Assembly: GCA_947453945.1 (NCBI GenBank) | Contig: CANGJB010000010.1 | Span: 1 to 64,000 of the forward strand | Direction: 5' to 3' | DNA from: Sphingomonadaceae bacterium | Lineage (GTDB): Bacteria > Pseudomonadota > Alphaproteobacteria > Sphingomonadales > Sphingomonadaceae | Length of the DNA stretch: 64,000 nt | Shown: piece by piece, positions 17,304 to 29,356 of the stretch | How positions within the stretch are numbered: position 1 is the first letter of the stretch | Layout: every line of letters begins with the position of its first letter | The notes under the pieces: generated by a model | Told to the model about the DNA's origin: nothing | What the model saw: the letters and a program-made list of their open reading frames with translations, nothing else | Databases searched by the model: none | Position numbers and translations under genes: made by a program

Positions 17304-19937
17304 TTATCCATCCAGGCTCTTGCCCACCTGTTCGCGCACATCGCGCGAGAGGCCGGGCTGGGCAGCGATCCGCTCCAGTTCGGCGCGCATCAAGGCGGCG
17401 CGCGCGGGTTCCATCCGGCGCCAGCGGCCCAGCGGCGGCACGAAGCGCGCGGCGATATTGCCGTTGATCGGATCGAGCTTGAGGATCAGATCGGCGATCA
17501 TGCGGTAGCCCGCGCCGCTTGGCCCATGGAACGCCTGCGGATTGGCGGCGAAGGCCATATAGAGTGCGCGGACGCGGTTGGGGTTGGTCAGCGTGAAGTC
17601 CGCGTGATCGGCCAGCGCGGTGACATGCGCCAGCGTATCGGGGTGGAGCGCGCCGGCTTGGATCGAGAACCACTTGTCGATCACCAGCGCATTGTCGGCA
17701 AAGCGCGCGTGAAAATCGGCGAGCGCGGCGCGGCGGGCCGCATCGCAATCGGCGGCGGCGATCCCGGCCAGCACCATGAGCGCGCCCTGCCGGTCGGTCA
17801 TGTTGTCCGCCGCGTCGTATTGCGCCTTGGCGCGGCGCGCGGCTTCGGCGGGATCGCTGGCGGCGAGATAGACGAGGGCCTGCGTCTTGAGCTTGCGCGC
17901 GCCGCGCGCGGCGGCCTCAAGGCTGTAGGGCACCGCGCTGCAGCGATCATGGAGCGCGTGCCACTGGGCGGCAAGCTCTGTGCCGAGCCAGCGCTTGAGC
18001 GCCTCGCGCTCGGCGTGGATGCGCGAAGGGTCCGCCGTGGCAAGCTGCTCTGCGATATAGCCTTCGCCGGGGAGGATCAGGAGCTCGCCGCGCATCAGAT
18101 CGTCGAGCGCCTTGTCGGCGAGGACGGCGGCGTAGACCGCGCCAATCGCGGCAAGGCCCTCGGCGCGTGCGGCTTCGGTCATGTCGCCCGAAACGGCAGC
18201 GACAAGGTGGCGGACCATGAGCTGCTGCATCGCCTCATACCGCGCGAAGGGATCATCATCGTGCGCCGCAAGGAACACGAGGTCGGCCGTCGGCATGGGC
18301 ATGTCGATGGCGACCGGAGCTGAAAAGCCGCGGTTGATCGAAAGCACGGGCGGCTGCGCAAAGCCGGGAAAGGTGAAGGTCTGCTCGGCTTCGGTGAGGA
18401 CGAGAAGCTGCTCTCCGCCGTGCTTGCCAGTGGTCCGGTCGAACAGCGCGGTGCGCAGCGGGATCACCATCGGCTGCTTGTCCGGCTGGCCGGTGGTGGC
18501 GGGCACGGTCTGCGTCAGCATGAGCGTGGCCGTATCGCCGGTGTGGGTGAGCGTTGCGGCCAGGCGCGGGGTGCCGGCTTGTTCGTACCAGCGTCGGAAC
18601 TGCTTGAGGTCGAGCCCGGCGCCGTCTTCGATGGAGCGGACGAAATCCTCGCAGGTTGCTGCCTCGCCATCGTGGCGGTCGAAGTAGAGGTCGGTGCCTG
18701 CGCGGAACCGCTCAGGCCCTGCCAGCACGGTCATCATGCGGATGACCTCGGCGCCCTTGTTATAGACTGTCGCAGTGTAGAAGTTGCTGATTTCCTGATA
18801 GGAATCAGGCCGGATCGGATGCGCGAGCGGGCCCGAATCCTCTGGAAACTGGGCCGCGCGCAGGATGCGGACGTCTTCGATCCGCTTGACCGGGGCCGAG
18901 CCCATGTCGGCGCTGAACTGCTGGTCGCGCAGCACGGTGAAGCCTTCCTTGAGGCTCAGCTGGAACCAGTCGCGGCAGGTGACGCGGTTGCCCGACCAGT
19001 TGTGGAAGTACTCGTGCGCGACGACGCCTTCGATGGCGTCATAGTCGCCATCGGTCGCGGTTTCCGGGTCGGCGAGGATGTAGCGCGTGTTGAAGACGTT
19101 GAGGCCTTTGTTCTCCATCGCGCCCGCATTGAAATCGGCCACCGCGACGATGTTGAACAAGTCTAGATCGTATTCGCGGCCATAGACCCCCTCGTCCCAG
19201 CGCATCGAATCGATGAGTGCTTTCATCGCGTGGCCGGTGCGAGTCTCGTCCCCGGCGCGGACATAGATCGCAAGATCGACCTTGCGGCCGGAACTTGTGG
19301 TGAAGCTATCGCGCGAGGCGACGAGATCGCCCGCGACAAGCGCGAAGAGGTAGGAGGGCTTGGGCCAGGGATCGTGCCATTCGGCCCAATGCCAGCCTTC
19401 GGGCGTGCCGTCGGCGCTCTCGCCGCTCGCGACCGGATTGCCGTTGGAGAGGAGGACGGGGAAGGCCGCCTTGTCGCCCGCCATGCGCACGGTGTAGCGG
19501 CTCAGCACATCGGGCCGATCCGGGAAGAAGGTGATGCGGCGGAAACCTTCGGCCTCGCATTGGGTGCAGAGCATGCCGTTCGAGGCATAGAGGCCGGAAA
19601 GCTGGGTGTTGGCGGCGGGGTCGATCACCGTCTCGATGGTCACCGTGTGGCGCTTGCCGGCAAGCGCAATCACCAGGCTGCTGCCCTCCATGTGCCAATC
19701 ATTGTGCGCGGCGCCATCGACCAGCACGCTGCTGGCCGTGATGCCATCGCCATCAAGCCGCAGCGGGCCGGACGCCTCACCATTGCGCTCTACCACCAGA
19801 TCGGCGCGCACGCGCGTGGCGGTGAGCGAGAGCGCGAAATCGAGGGCGATTTCGGGCACAAGCCATTCGGGCGGCCTGTAATCGGCGCGCTGGATCACGG
19901 TGGCGGGAAGGGCGGGGGTGCTGGAAAGATCGTTCAT
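17304..19937 (-). CDS. pepN: Aminopeptidase N (M1 family)
   Basis: 'GAMENKGLNVFN', 'VVAHEYFHNWSGNRVTCRDWFQLSLKEG'; start MNDLSSTP at 19937. Confidence 0.95.
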   Translation of the reverse strand: MNDLSSTPALPATVIQRADYRPPEWLVPEIALDFALSLTATRVRADLVVERNGEASGPLRLDGDGITASSVLVDGAAHNDWHMEGSSLVIALAGKRHTVTIETVIDPAANTQLSGLYASNGMLCTQCEAEGFRRITFFPDRPDVLSRYTVRMAGDKAAFPVLLSNGNPVASGESADGTPEGWHWAEWHDPWPKPSYLFALVAGDLVASRDSFTTSSGRKVDLAIYVRAGDETRTGHAMKALIDSMRWDEGVYGREYDLDLFNIVAVADFNAGAMENKGLNVFNTRYILADPETATDGDYDAIEGVVAHEYFHNWSGNRVTCRDWFQLSLKEGFTVLRDQQFSADMGSAPVKRIEDVRILRAAQFPEDSGPLAHPIRPDSYQEISNFYTATVYNKGAEVIRMMTVLAGPERFRAGTDLYFDRHDGEAATCEDFVRSIEDGAGLDLKQFRRWYEQAGTPRLAATLTHTGDTATLMLTQTVPATTGQPDKQPMVIPLRTALFDRTTGKHGGEQLLVLTEAEQTFTFPGFAQPPVLSINRGFSAPVAIDMPMPTADLVFLAAHDDDPFARYEAMQQLMVRHLVAAVSGDMTEAARAEGLAAIGAVYAAVLADKALDDLMRGELLILPGEGYIAEQLATADPSRIHAEREALKRWLGTELAAQWHALHDRCSAVPYSLEAAARGARKLKTQALVYLAASDPAEAARRAKAQYDAADNMTDRQGALMVLAGIAAADCDAARRAALADFHARFADNALVIDKWFSIQAGALHPDTLAHVTALADHADFTLTNPNRVRALYMAFAANPQAFHGPSGAGYRMIADLILKLDPINGNIAARFVPPLGRWRRMEPARAALMRAELERIAAQPGLSRDVREQVGKSLDG

Positions 19938-20096
19938 GGCCCCAATGTAGGGAGCCTTCGCCCACGCGAAAGCGCAAAATCGGCGGGCCTTCAAATGTCT
20001 TGTCGCAAAACACCGCGGCAAGAGCGCTTGACGGGGCGGCGACCGGGCCGCACCCATGGCACAGCCGCAACGGGCAAAGGAACGGGGTCGCACGCC

Positions 20097-21386
20097 ATGC
20101 TGCTAGCAAGACTGATTGCATTTGCTGTTTTGGGGCTTCTGGCGACTGCGCCGGGCCTCGCCCACGCCGCCACATTCGATGTTGATCATGCCACGCAGCT
20201 CTGGCTGGCAACACTGAGCGCCCCTGCGAAGGCGCGGTCCGACGCCTACTTCGAAGGCGGCGAGTGGCTGGCGCTGTGGGGCACCCTGTTCTCGCTCGCC
20301 ATTTGCTGGTTTCTGCTGCGCGTGCGGCTGCTTGCCAAGGTGCGGGACGCGATGCACCGGCGCGGTTGGCGGCCGTGGCTGGGGCTGCTGGCCTGCGCGC
20401 TGGTGTTCATTGCCGTGGATACGCTGCTGAGCCTGCCTTGGAGCTTCTACACAGGCTATCTGCGCGAGCGGCAATATGGGCTGATGAACCAGTCTGTGGC
20501 AGCCTGGCTGGGCGATCAGGCCATCGGCCTCGTGCTCGGCGCGGTAACGGGCAGCCTGCTGCTGCTGGTGATCTATGCGGTGATCCGCAAGTATCCGAAG
20601 CACTGGTGGCTGATCGGCACCGGGGTGGTGGGCATAGCGATCTCGTTCCTCGTGCTGATCACGCCGGTGTTCATCGTGCCGCTGTTCAACACCCAGTCCG
20701 AACTGCCGGACGGGCCGGTGCGGGCGCGCGTGGTCGCGATGGCGAAGGCCTACAATGTGCCGTCAGAGCACATCTACCTCGTCGATGCCTCGCGGCAGTC
20801 TGACCGCATCTCCGCCAATGTTTCGGGTATTGGCCCGACGATCCGCATCTCGCTCAACGACAACCTGCTGAAGAAGACCAGCGAGGCGGAAACTGCGGCG
20901 GTGATGGGGCATGAACTGGGCCACTATGTGCTGGGGCATGTGTGGCGGACGGTCATTGTGCTGACGCTGCTGATGGGGCTGCTTCTGTGGCTGGCTTCGC
21001 GGATCGCACCGGCGCTGATCCGCCATAGCGGGCAGCGGTGGGATGTGCGCGGGCTCAGCGATCCAGCCTCGCTGCCGGTGCTGGCGGGCGTGCTGAGCGT
21101 GCTCTCGCTGCTGGCGACGCCGCTCACCAACACGCTGATCCGGGTCGATGAAAGCGAGGCCGATGCATTCGGGCTTGATGCGGCGCGCGAGCCCGATGGC
21201 TTTGCCTCATCGGCGATGAAGCTTTCGGCCTATCGCAAGATCACGCCGGGGCCGCTGGAGGAAATGCTGTTTTTCGATCACCCATCAGGCCAGACGCGGG
21301 TGCGCATGGCGATGCAGTGGAAGAAGGACCACGTGCCGGGCGCGACCGAAGTGGTGCCGCCGCCTCTTCCTGATCCCAAACCGTGA
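20097..21386 (+). CDS. M48-family metallopeptidase (Ste24-like)
   Basis: Multiple TM segments, 'VMGHELGHYVLGHVW' HExxH. Confidence 0.93.
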   Translation: MLLARLIAFAVLGLLATAPGLAHAATFDVDHATQLWLATLSAPAKARSDAYFEGGEWLALWGTLFSLAICWFLLRVRLLAKVRDAMHRRGWRPWLGLLACALVFIAVDTLLSLPWSFYTGYLRERQYGLMNQSVAAWLGDQAIGLVLGAVTGSLLLLVIYAVIRKYPKHWWLIGTGVVGIAISFLVLITPVFIVPLFNTQSELPDGPVRARVVAMAKAYNVPSEHIYLVDASRQSDRISANVSGIGPTIRISLNDNLLKKTSEAETAAVMGHELGHYVLGHVWRTVIVLTLLMGLLLWLASRIAPALIRHSGQRWDVRGLSDPASLPVLAGVLSVLSLLATPLTNTLIRVDESEADAFGLDAAREPDGFASSAMKLSAYRKITPGPLEEMLFFDHPSGQTRVRMAMQWKKDHVPGATEVVPPPLPDPKP

Positions 21387-22228
21387 ACCTCTTCATCTTC
21401 GGCATGGGCTACACCTCCAAGGTGATCGCGGCGCGGCTGCGCGCAGCGGGCTGGGAAGTGAGCGGTACGGGGCGTGAGGGGACGGTGCGGTTTGAGGACC
21501 GGGAGGCTGTGCTGGCCGCGCTGGCCGGGGCGAGCCATGTGCTGTCGTCGGTCCCTCCGGCGCGCGAGGGCGGCGATCCTGTGCTCGATGCTTATGCGAA
21601 GGCGCTGACGGCGACGCCTGCCAAGTGGATCGGGTATCTCTCTTCAACCGGGGTCTATGGCGATACCGGCGGGGCATGGGTTGATGAAACAGCTGAAGTC
21701 GGCACCGGGCGGCGTTCGGCGCGGACTTCGGCAGACCTTGCCTGGCAGGCCCTGGATGATCGGGTCCGCGTGTTCCGCCTGCCGGGCATCTATGGCCCCG
21801 GGCGCAGCGCGCTGGACCGGGTGCGCGAGGGGGTGGCCAAGCGGATCGCACTGGAGAACCAGGTGTTCAGCCGGGTCCATGTCGAGGATATTGCCGGCGG
21901 GGTGATTGCAGGGCTGGACGGGCCAGCCGGGGTCTACAACCTTTCGGATGACGAGCCTTCGAGCCAGAACGTGGTGATCGAGGAAGCAGCGCGGCTAATG
22001 GGCCGCGCGCCGCCGCGGATGCAGACGCTGGAAGAGGCTGCGCTCTCGCCCATGGCGCTGGCGTTCTATGCCGAGAACCGGCGCGTCGCCAACGGCAAGG
22101 CGAAGCGCGTACTCGGCTGGCGGCTGCGCTATCCCACTTACCGCGAGGGGTTGCGCGCCCTTAGTGCAACGACCAGCCCGATCATCGCCAGCGTTGCGCC
22201 CGCACCGGCCAGAAGCGACCAGCGGTAA
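21383..22228 (+). CDS. SDR-type NAD(P)-dependent epimerase/dehydratase-like protein
   Basis: 'MNLFIFGMGYTSKVIAARLRAAGWEVSGTGR', 'YLSSTGVYGDTGG'; ATGA overlap with upstream gene; 3' end overlaps next gene convergently. Confidence 0.85.
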   Translation: MNLFIFGMGYTSKVIAARLRAAGWEVSGTGREGTVRFEDREAVLAALAGASHVLSSVPPAREGGDPVLDAYAKALTATPAKWIGYLSSTGVYGDTGGAWVDETAEVGTGRRSARTSADLAWQALDDRVRVFRLPGIYGPGRSALDRVREGVAKRIALENQVFSRVHVEDIAGGVIAGLDGPAGVYNLSDDEPSSQNVVIEEAARLMGRAPPRMQTLEEAALSPMALAFYAENRRVANGKAKRVLGWRLRYPTYREGLRALSATTSPIIASVAPAPARSDQR

Positions 22229-23076
22229 CCCTCGAACACGGTCGAGATCAGCATCGCGACGACGGGAACCAGCACGCCGTTGTAGGCCGCACGGCCCGGG
22301 CCAAGTGCGCGCAACAGGCCGTTGTACATCGGGAAGGTGACCACGGTGCCGACGATGGCGAGATAGGCGGCCCCGCCAGCGTAGGAGAGCGTCCAATCAA
22401 AGCGCGGCGGGCCGGAGAGGATCCACGCTATCGTGCCATCGACACATGCGCCGATCAGCATGGCCCAGGCGAGCAAGGTCGGCACCGGCTGGCCGCGCGC
22501 TGCGGGGCTGGCTTGCACCACATTGCCGACAGAGGCGAACAGCAGCGCGGTCATCACCATCAGCCCGCCGATGATGACTTTGGCGCCCATCGCGTTGTTT
22601 TGCGCCAGCGCGATGCGATATTCGTGCAGCATTAGCAGCCCGATGCCGGCAAGCGCGATGGCTGTGCCGATCATGAAGCCCTTGGTGATGCGCTGGCCAA
22701 GGAAGATGCGCGAGAGCACCGTGTTGGGCACCAACAGCAGTGCGAAGAGCACTGCGACGAGGCCCGAGGTGACATACTGTTCGGAGCGGTAGACGAACTG
22801 GAAGTTGAGGCTGAACACGCTGCAGCCCATGACTGCGGCGACCATCAGACCGCGTTTGTCCAGCACCAGCGGCAGGCGCTTGAACGCGGCGAACGCGAAC
22901 ATGCCGATCGCTGCGCCGGTGAAGCGCCAGGTCACCGACCAGCTCGGCGGTACATCGCCCAGCTGATATTTGATCGCGATCCACGTCGAGCCCCAGATCA
23001 GCGCGGTGACGAGGAAGGGCACGAGGATGCGTGCCTCAAGGAACCGGGCCTCTCCCGGCAGGTGATCGCTGCTCAC
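22138..23076 (-). CDS. EamA/DMT-family transporter
   Basis: Repeated TM helices, 'ALIWGSTWIAIKYQLGDVPPSWSVTWRF'; GTG start overlapping upstream TGA. Confidence 0.88.
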   Translation of the reverse strand: MSSDHLPGEARFLEARILVPFLVTALIWGSTWIAIKYQLGDVPPSWSVTWRFTGAAIGMFAFAAFKRLPLVLDKRGLMVAAVMGCSVFSLNFQFVYRSEQYVTSGLVAVLFALLLVPNTVLSRIFLGQRITKGFMIGTAIALAGIGLLMLHEYRIALAQNNAMGAKVIIGGLMVMTALLFASVGNVVQASPAARGQPVPTLLAWAMLIGACVDGTIAWILSGPPRFDWTLSYAGGAAYLAIVGTVVTFPMYNGLLRALGPGRAAYNGVLVPVVAMLISTVFEGYRWSLLAGAGATLAMIGLVVALRARNPSR

Positions 23077-24089
23077 AGCGAAGCCAGCGCGCGGGCAAGT
23101 GCCGCAACTTCGTGCGCCGGGCTGCTCCACGATGTGACCAGGCGGGCGGCGCCGGGGGTTCCGGGCGGCGGGTTCCAGTCGTAGAAATCAAAGCCCTGCG
23201 CGCGAAGGGCGGCCTGCTCGGCGGGGTCAAGGATCACGAAGACCTCGTTCGCTTCCACGGCATGGATCAGGCGATCCCCGCAGGCGGCGGCGATTTCCTG
23301 CGCGGCGGCATTGGCGGCGCGCGCGTTTTCAAGCCAGAGATCGCGCTCGAGCATGGCGAGGATCTGCGCGGCGAGGTAGCGGCCCTTCGATTGCAGATGG
23401 CCTGCGCGCTTGCGGCGGAAGCGGACAACATCGACGAGATCGGGCGCGAAGAACACGATGGCTTCCGCGCTCATCCCGCCATTCTTGACGCAGCCGAAGG
23501 TGAGCGCATCGACGCCCGCGCGGACCGTGACCTCGGCTGGATCGCAGCCAAGGTGCGCCACGGCATTGGCAAAGCGCGCGCCGTCCATGTGGAGGCCGAA
23601 GGCGCGCGCCTTCGCTAGCGTGCCGATCGCGGCGACTTCCTGCGGCGTGTAGACCCGGCCGCATTCCGTCGCCTGCGTGATCGAGATCGCGTGGGGCTGG
23701 ACCTGGTGCACCCCGGGGCGGATCGCATCGAGCAGGGCCGTGATGGTGCCGTGCGTGAGCTTGGCGCCCTCACCTTCCGCCAGCAGCAACTTGGCGCCGT
23801 GGAGGAAGAAGCCGGGCGCGCCGCCCTCATCCATCTCGATATGCGCCTCGCGGTGGCAGACGACGCCGCCGTGCGGAGGGACCATCGCCGAAAGCGCGAG
23901 GCAATTGCCCGCCGTGCCGGTCGCCACCCAGAGCGCGGCGCAGGGCACGCCGAACAGATCCGAAAACGCCGCATCGAGCCGAGCGGAGAGCGCATCGCCA
24001 TCATAGGCGGTGTCCGGCGCATCGGCCGCCTGCATCGCGGCCCAGATGCGGGGGTGGACAGGGGCGGCGTTGTCGGAGAAGAACTTCAT
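23073..24089 (-). CDS. Low-specificity L-threonine aldolase / beta-eliminating lyase
   Basis: 'MKFFSDNAAPVHPRIWAAM', 'HMDGARFANAVAHLG', 'FGCVKNGGMSAEA' PLP lysine region. Confidence 0.9.
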   Translation of the reverse strand: MKFFSDNAAPVHPRIWAAMQAADAPDTAYDGDALSARLDAAFSDLFGVPCAALWVATGTAGNCLALSAMVPPHGGVVCHREAHIEMDEGGAPGFFLHGAKLLLAEGEGAKLTHGTITALLDAIRPGVHQVQPHAISITQATECGRVYTPQEVAAIGTLAKARAFGLHMDGARFANAVAHLGCDPAEVTVRAGVDALTFGCVKNGGMSAEAIVFFAPDLVDVVRFRRKRAGHLQSKGRYLAAQILAMLERDLWLENARAANAAAQEIAAACGDRLIHAVEANEVFVILDPAEQAALRAQGFDFYDWNPPPGTPGAARLVTSWSSPAHEVAALARALASL

Positions 24090-24159
24090 GCGGGGGGCCT
24101 TAGCGGGCGCGGCGCCAGTGTGGAAGTGAGCGTGAAAGTGAGCTTGGGAGCTAAGGGCC

Positions 24160-24450
24160 ATGGATGAACCGGTGATCACCCATCTCGATCAGGGCGCTGA
24201 AGGCGAATACCAGGCGCGCGTGGCAGATAGCGCCGCGTTCGGCCGGCTGACCTATGTGCGCCGGGGCAATGTGCTGACTGCGGAACACACGCTGGTCCCC
24301 ACTGAAATCGGCGGGCGCGGCATTGCCGGCAAGCTGGTGGAGGCGCTGGTGGCGGATGCGCGCATCCATGGCTGGAAGATCGTGCCCGAATGCAGCTATG
24401 TTGAGGCGGCGTTCAAGCGGCATCCCGATTGGGCGGATCTGCGGGCTTGA
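24160..24450 (+). CDS. GNAT-like N-acetyltransferase (YjdJ type)
   Basis: 'VPTEIGGRGIAGKLVEALVADARIHGWKIVPECSYV'. Confidence 0.85.
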   Translation: MDEPVITHLDQGAEGEYQARVADSAAFGRLTYVRRGNVLTAEHTLVPTEIGGRGIAGKLVEALVADARIHGWKIVPECSYVEAAFKRHPDWADLRA

Positions 24451-24502
24451 GGCTGGCGCGCGTCCCACAGATCAAGGTTTCCTTGGCCGTGGCGGCCGGA
24501 AA

Positions 24503-24577
<75 letters not shown>

Positions 24578-24701
24578 ACACCATTTCCGCATGCCCAGCG
24601 CTCGGCAAAGCCGGAGCGGGCAGGGGCGCGCTTTGGCGGTGAGGTCTGCATTTGTCAAGCAAGGCTTGCCGCACACCCCGGCGCGCGGCACAGAGGCTTT
24701 C

Positions 24702-24860
24702 ATGACCGAGCCGCGATCCAAACCTGGCGACAAGCCCGCGCTGACCCGCGAGGAGCGGCTGGCGCAGCGGCTGCGCGAGAACCTGCGGCTGCGCAAGGCG
24801 CAGGCCCGCGCGCTCGGCGAGCCCAAGGACCATGGGGCGGAACCTCCCGCCCAATCGTGA
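24702..24860 (+). CDS. Small charged hypothetical protein (52 aa)
   Basis: MTEPRSKPGDKPALTREERLAQRLRENLRLRKAQARALGEPKDHGAEPPAQS. Confidence 0.6.
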   Translation: MTEPRSKPGDKPALTREERLAQRLRENLRLRKAQARALGEPKDHGAEPPAQS

Positions 24861-24947
24861 GCAGGGCTCTTTCCAAAGCGCCTCTTTCCAAAATGGCAGG
24901 CGGGCGCTAGGTCCGCGCCCTTGTCGACAAGCAGCAGCAGGACCGAA

Positions 24948-25634
24948 ATGCCCCGCCTGATCCTTATCCGCCACGGCCAATCGCAATGGAACCTTGAAAA
25001 CCGCTTCACCGGCTGGTGGGACGTGGACGTGACCGAAAAGGGTGCGGCCGAGGCCTTTGCCGCGGGCGAACTGCTGAAAGCCAAGGGCATTCTGCCGACC
25101 ACCGCGTTCACCTCGCTGCAGAAGCGCGCGATCAAGACGCTGCATCTGGCGCTGGAAGCCGCCGGGCGGATCTGGATTCCCGAGGACAAGGACTGGCGGC
25201 TCAACGAGCGGCACTATGGCGGGCTCACCGGGCTCGACAAGGCGGAGACGGCTGCGAAGCACGGCGAGGATCAGGTGAAGATCTGGCGGCGCAGCTTCGA
25301 TATTCCGCCGCCGCCGCTGGAAGCCGGCAGCGAGTTCGATCTCGCCAGCGACCCGCGCTATGCCGGGATCGACGTGCCGAACACCGAGAGCCTCAAGGAC
25401 ACGATCGCGCGTGTGCTGCCGTGCTGGGACGAGAAGATCGCCCCGGCACTGCGCAGCGGTGAGACGGTGATCGTTTCCGCGCACGGCAATTCGCTGCGCG
25501 CGCTGGTGAAGCACCTTTCGGGCATTTCGGACGCCGATATCACGGGCCTCGAGATCCCGACCGGGCAGCCGATTGTCTATGAACTGGATGACAGCCTCGC
25601 CGAAATCGAGCGCTACTACCTTTCGGAGCGCTGA
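24948..25634 (+). CDS. gpmA: 2,3-bisphosphoglycerate-dependent phosphoglycerate mutase
   Basis: '[25 protein letters not shown]', '[16 protein letters not shown]'. Confidence 0.95.
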   Translation: MPRLILIRHGQSQWNLENRFTGWWDVDVTEKGAAEAFAAGELLKAKGILPTTAFTSLQKRAIKTLHLALEAAGRIWIPEDKDWRLNERHYGGLTGLDKAETAAKHGEDQVKIWRRSFDIPPPPLEAGSEFDLASDPRYAGIDVPNTESLKDTIARVLPCWDEKIAPALRSGETVIVSAHGNSLRALVKHLSGISDADITGLEIPTGQPIVYELDDSLAEIERYYLSER

Positions 25635-25664
25635 GGCGCTTCGGATAGAGAGGGGATGCAGGGG

Positions 25665-26153
25665 ATGAGTGAAGCCGCGCCGAAGGTCGCGATCGTCATG
25701 GGCAGCCAGTCTGACTGGGAGACCATGCAGAACGGCGCGGCTGTGCTGGAAAAGCTGGGTGTGGCGCATGAATGCCGCATCGTCTCCGCGCATCGCACGC
25801 CGGACCGGATGACGGCGTTCGCCAAAGGCGCGGCGGCCGCGGGCATTCAGGTGATCATTGCAGGCGCAGGCGGCGCGGCGCATCTTCCGGGCATGATCGC
25901 GGCGATGACGCATCTGCCTGTGCTCGGCGTGCCGGTGCAGTCCAAGGCGCTCAAGGGCCTCGATAGCCTGCTCTCCATCGTGCAGATGCCCGGCGGCATT
26001 CCGGTGGGCACGCTGGCCATCGGCGCAGCGGGGGCAACCAATGCGGCGCTGCTGGCGGCTTCGATCCTTGCGCTCAATGATCCCGCCCTGTCCGAGCGGC
26101 TGATTGCCTGGCGTGCGGCGCAGACGGCGTCCGTCGCCGAATTCCCGGTGTGA
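25665..26153 (+). CDS. purE: 5-(carboxyamino)imidazole ribonucleotide mutase
   Basis: '[14 protein letters not shown]', '[26 protein letters not shown]'. Confidence 0.95.
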   Translation: MSEAAPKVAIVMGSQSDWETMQNGAAVLEKLGVAHECRIVSAHRTPDRMTAFAKGAAAAGIQVIIAGAGGAAHLPGMIAAMTHLPVLGVPVQSKALKGLDSLLSIVQMPGGIPVGTLAIGAAGATNAALLAASILALNDPALSERLIAWRAAQTASVAEFPV

Positions 26154-26157
26154 TGGC

Positions 26158-27700
<1,543 letters not shown>

Positions 27701-27701
<1 letters not shown>

Positions 27702-28630
27702 TGCGCGTCCATGCCAGCGAGCCCATGCCTGAGGCCTTGCGCGGCGGCGTCATCGCGCTGGGCAATTTCGACGGGTTTCATCTGGGCCATCAGGCCGTGG
27801 CGGGTGAGGCGGTGCGCTGGGCGCGCGAGCAGGGCCGGCCCGCGATCATCGCCACGTTCGATCCGCATCCGGTCCGCCACTTCAAGCCCGATGCGTCGCC
27901 ATTTCGGCTGACCACGCTCGATCAGCGCGAGGCGCTGTTCACAGAGGCCGGGGCGGATGCGATGCTGGTATTTGGCTTCGACGGCGCGATGGCGGCGATG
28001 CCTGCGGAGGCCTTCGTGCGCGATCTGCTGTCAGAGCGGCTCGGCGCGGCGGCTGTGGTGACGGGCGAGGACTTTACCTTTGGCCGGGCGCGTGGCGGCA
28101 ATGTGGGCGTGCTGTCTGACGTGGGCGCGACCTGCGCTCTGGCGACACGCGCGGTCGGGCCGGTCATGCTGGAGGGCGAGGTCGTTTCATCCAGCCGCAT
28201 CCGCGATGCGCTGGTGGCGGGCGATCCGCAGACGGCGGCGCGGCTGCTGACACGGCCTTTCGCGATCCGCGGCCCGGTGCAGCACGGCGACAAGGTGGGG
28301 CGCACGATCAACTTCCCGACCGCGAACCTCGATATCGGCAGCTATCTGCGCCCGCGCTATGGCATCTATGCGGTGACCGGGCGCTTGGCAGATGGGCGCG
28401 TGCTTCAGGGCGCGGCGAACATCGGCATCCGGCCCACCTTCGATCCGCCCAAGGAACTGCTTGAGCCGCATTTCTTCGATTTTTCAGGCGATCTCTATGG
28501 GCAGGAGATTGAGGTGGCGTTCCACCATTTCCTGCGCGGCGAGGCGAAGTTCGATGGCCTCGATGCGCTGGTCGCGCAGATGGGGCGCGATTGCGATGAA
28601 GCGCGGCGGCTGCTGAATCAGGCCGGGTAG
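27701..28630 (+). CDS. ribF: Bifunctional riboflavin kinase/FAD synthetase
   Basis: 'LGNFDGFHLGHQAV', 'TFDPHPVRHF', 'FPTANLDIGSYLRPRYGIYAV'. Confidence 0.95.
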
Positions 28631-29103
28631 GCGATCATCACGCAGAGCACATAGCCGCCCCAGATGGCGGTGGGCACCAGCAACCACGGCGCGCGGGCAT
28701 CGCGGCCGCGCAGCACCAGCATGACCGCGACCGCGACGACGAGCGTGATCGCCGTACCCCAGAACGCGGCTTCACCGCGCTGCAGGCCGCTGGTGTAGAA
28801 CGGATAGGCGATGCATAGCGCGGCGAGGGCAAAGGGTGTCCACGAACGCCAGCCGCTATCGCCGCTGGCGCGCACATAAGACCAGCGCGCTGCGCCCATC
28901 AGGCCGAGAAGGACCGTCCAGATCAGGCCGACCACCGCGCCCGGCGGGATCATCGGCATCCGCGTTCCCGGCGTCGCCCAGCCGGACGCGAAGAGGAAGC
29001 CGTTGATTGCGATGGTAGCCACGATCAGGACCGCGACGTTCATGGCAAGCGCGCCTCGCCCTTCGGCCCTGAGGAACGCGGTGCGGAGGTTGGGGGCGGG
29101 CAT
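28618..29103 (-). CDS. TspO/MBR-family-like membrane protein
   Basis: 'PPGAVVGLIWTVLLGLMGAARWSYVR' TspO-like motif, five hydrophobic segments. Confidence 0.6.
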   Translation of the reverse strand: MPAPNLRTAFLRAEGRGALAMNVAVLIVATIAINGFLFASGWATPGTRMPMIPPGAVVGLIWTVLLGLMGAARWSYVRASGDSGWRSWTPFALAALCIAYPFYTSGLQRGEAAFWGTAITLVVAVAVMLVLRGRDARAPWLLVPTAIWGGYVLCVMIAYPA

Positions 29104-29170
29104 GGGATGGTCCTTTGCGGGGTAATGGCGAGCAAGGCTTAAAGCATCCTGCGCAGATTAGGCACCCCAA

Positions 29171-29248
29171 CCCGCTCATGCTGAGCTTGTCGAAGCATTA
29201 TACGCAACCCTTGCGCCAGCACCCTTCGACAAGCTCAGGGTGAGCGGG
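29171..29248. repeat. REP-like inverted repeat pair (family A)
   Basis: CCCGCTCatgcTGAGCTTGTCGAAGcA ... tGCACCCTTCGACAAGCTCAgggTGAGCGGG. Confidence 0.85.
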
Positions 29249-29356
29249 CGTGGGGATAAATGTTTCAGAGTCGATGTGCGTCGCGTTTTGTCGAGCCTGC
29301 GTTTGCGCGATCCATAATTTGCAGGAATCCGGGCGCGGCGCTAAGGCCCGCCGATC

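Noticed and set aside
16433-17467. 344-aa plus-strand ORF opposite pgeF
   Set aside because: Antisense shadow that also covers repeat remnants.
29249-29356. Possible T-box or other leader riboswitch before ileS
   Set aside because: No T-box sequence, specifier loop or terminator/antiterminator pair discernible; such leaders are not expected in this group.
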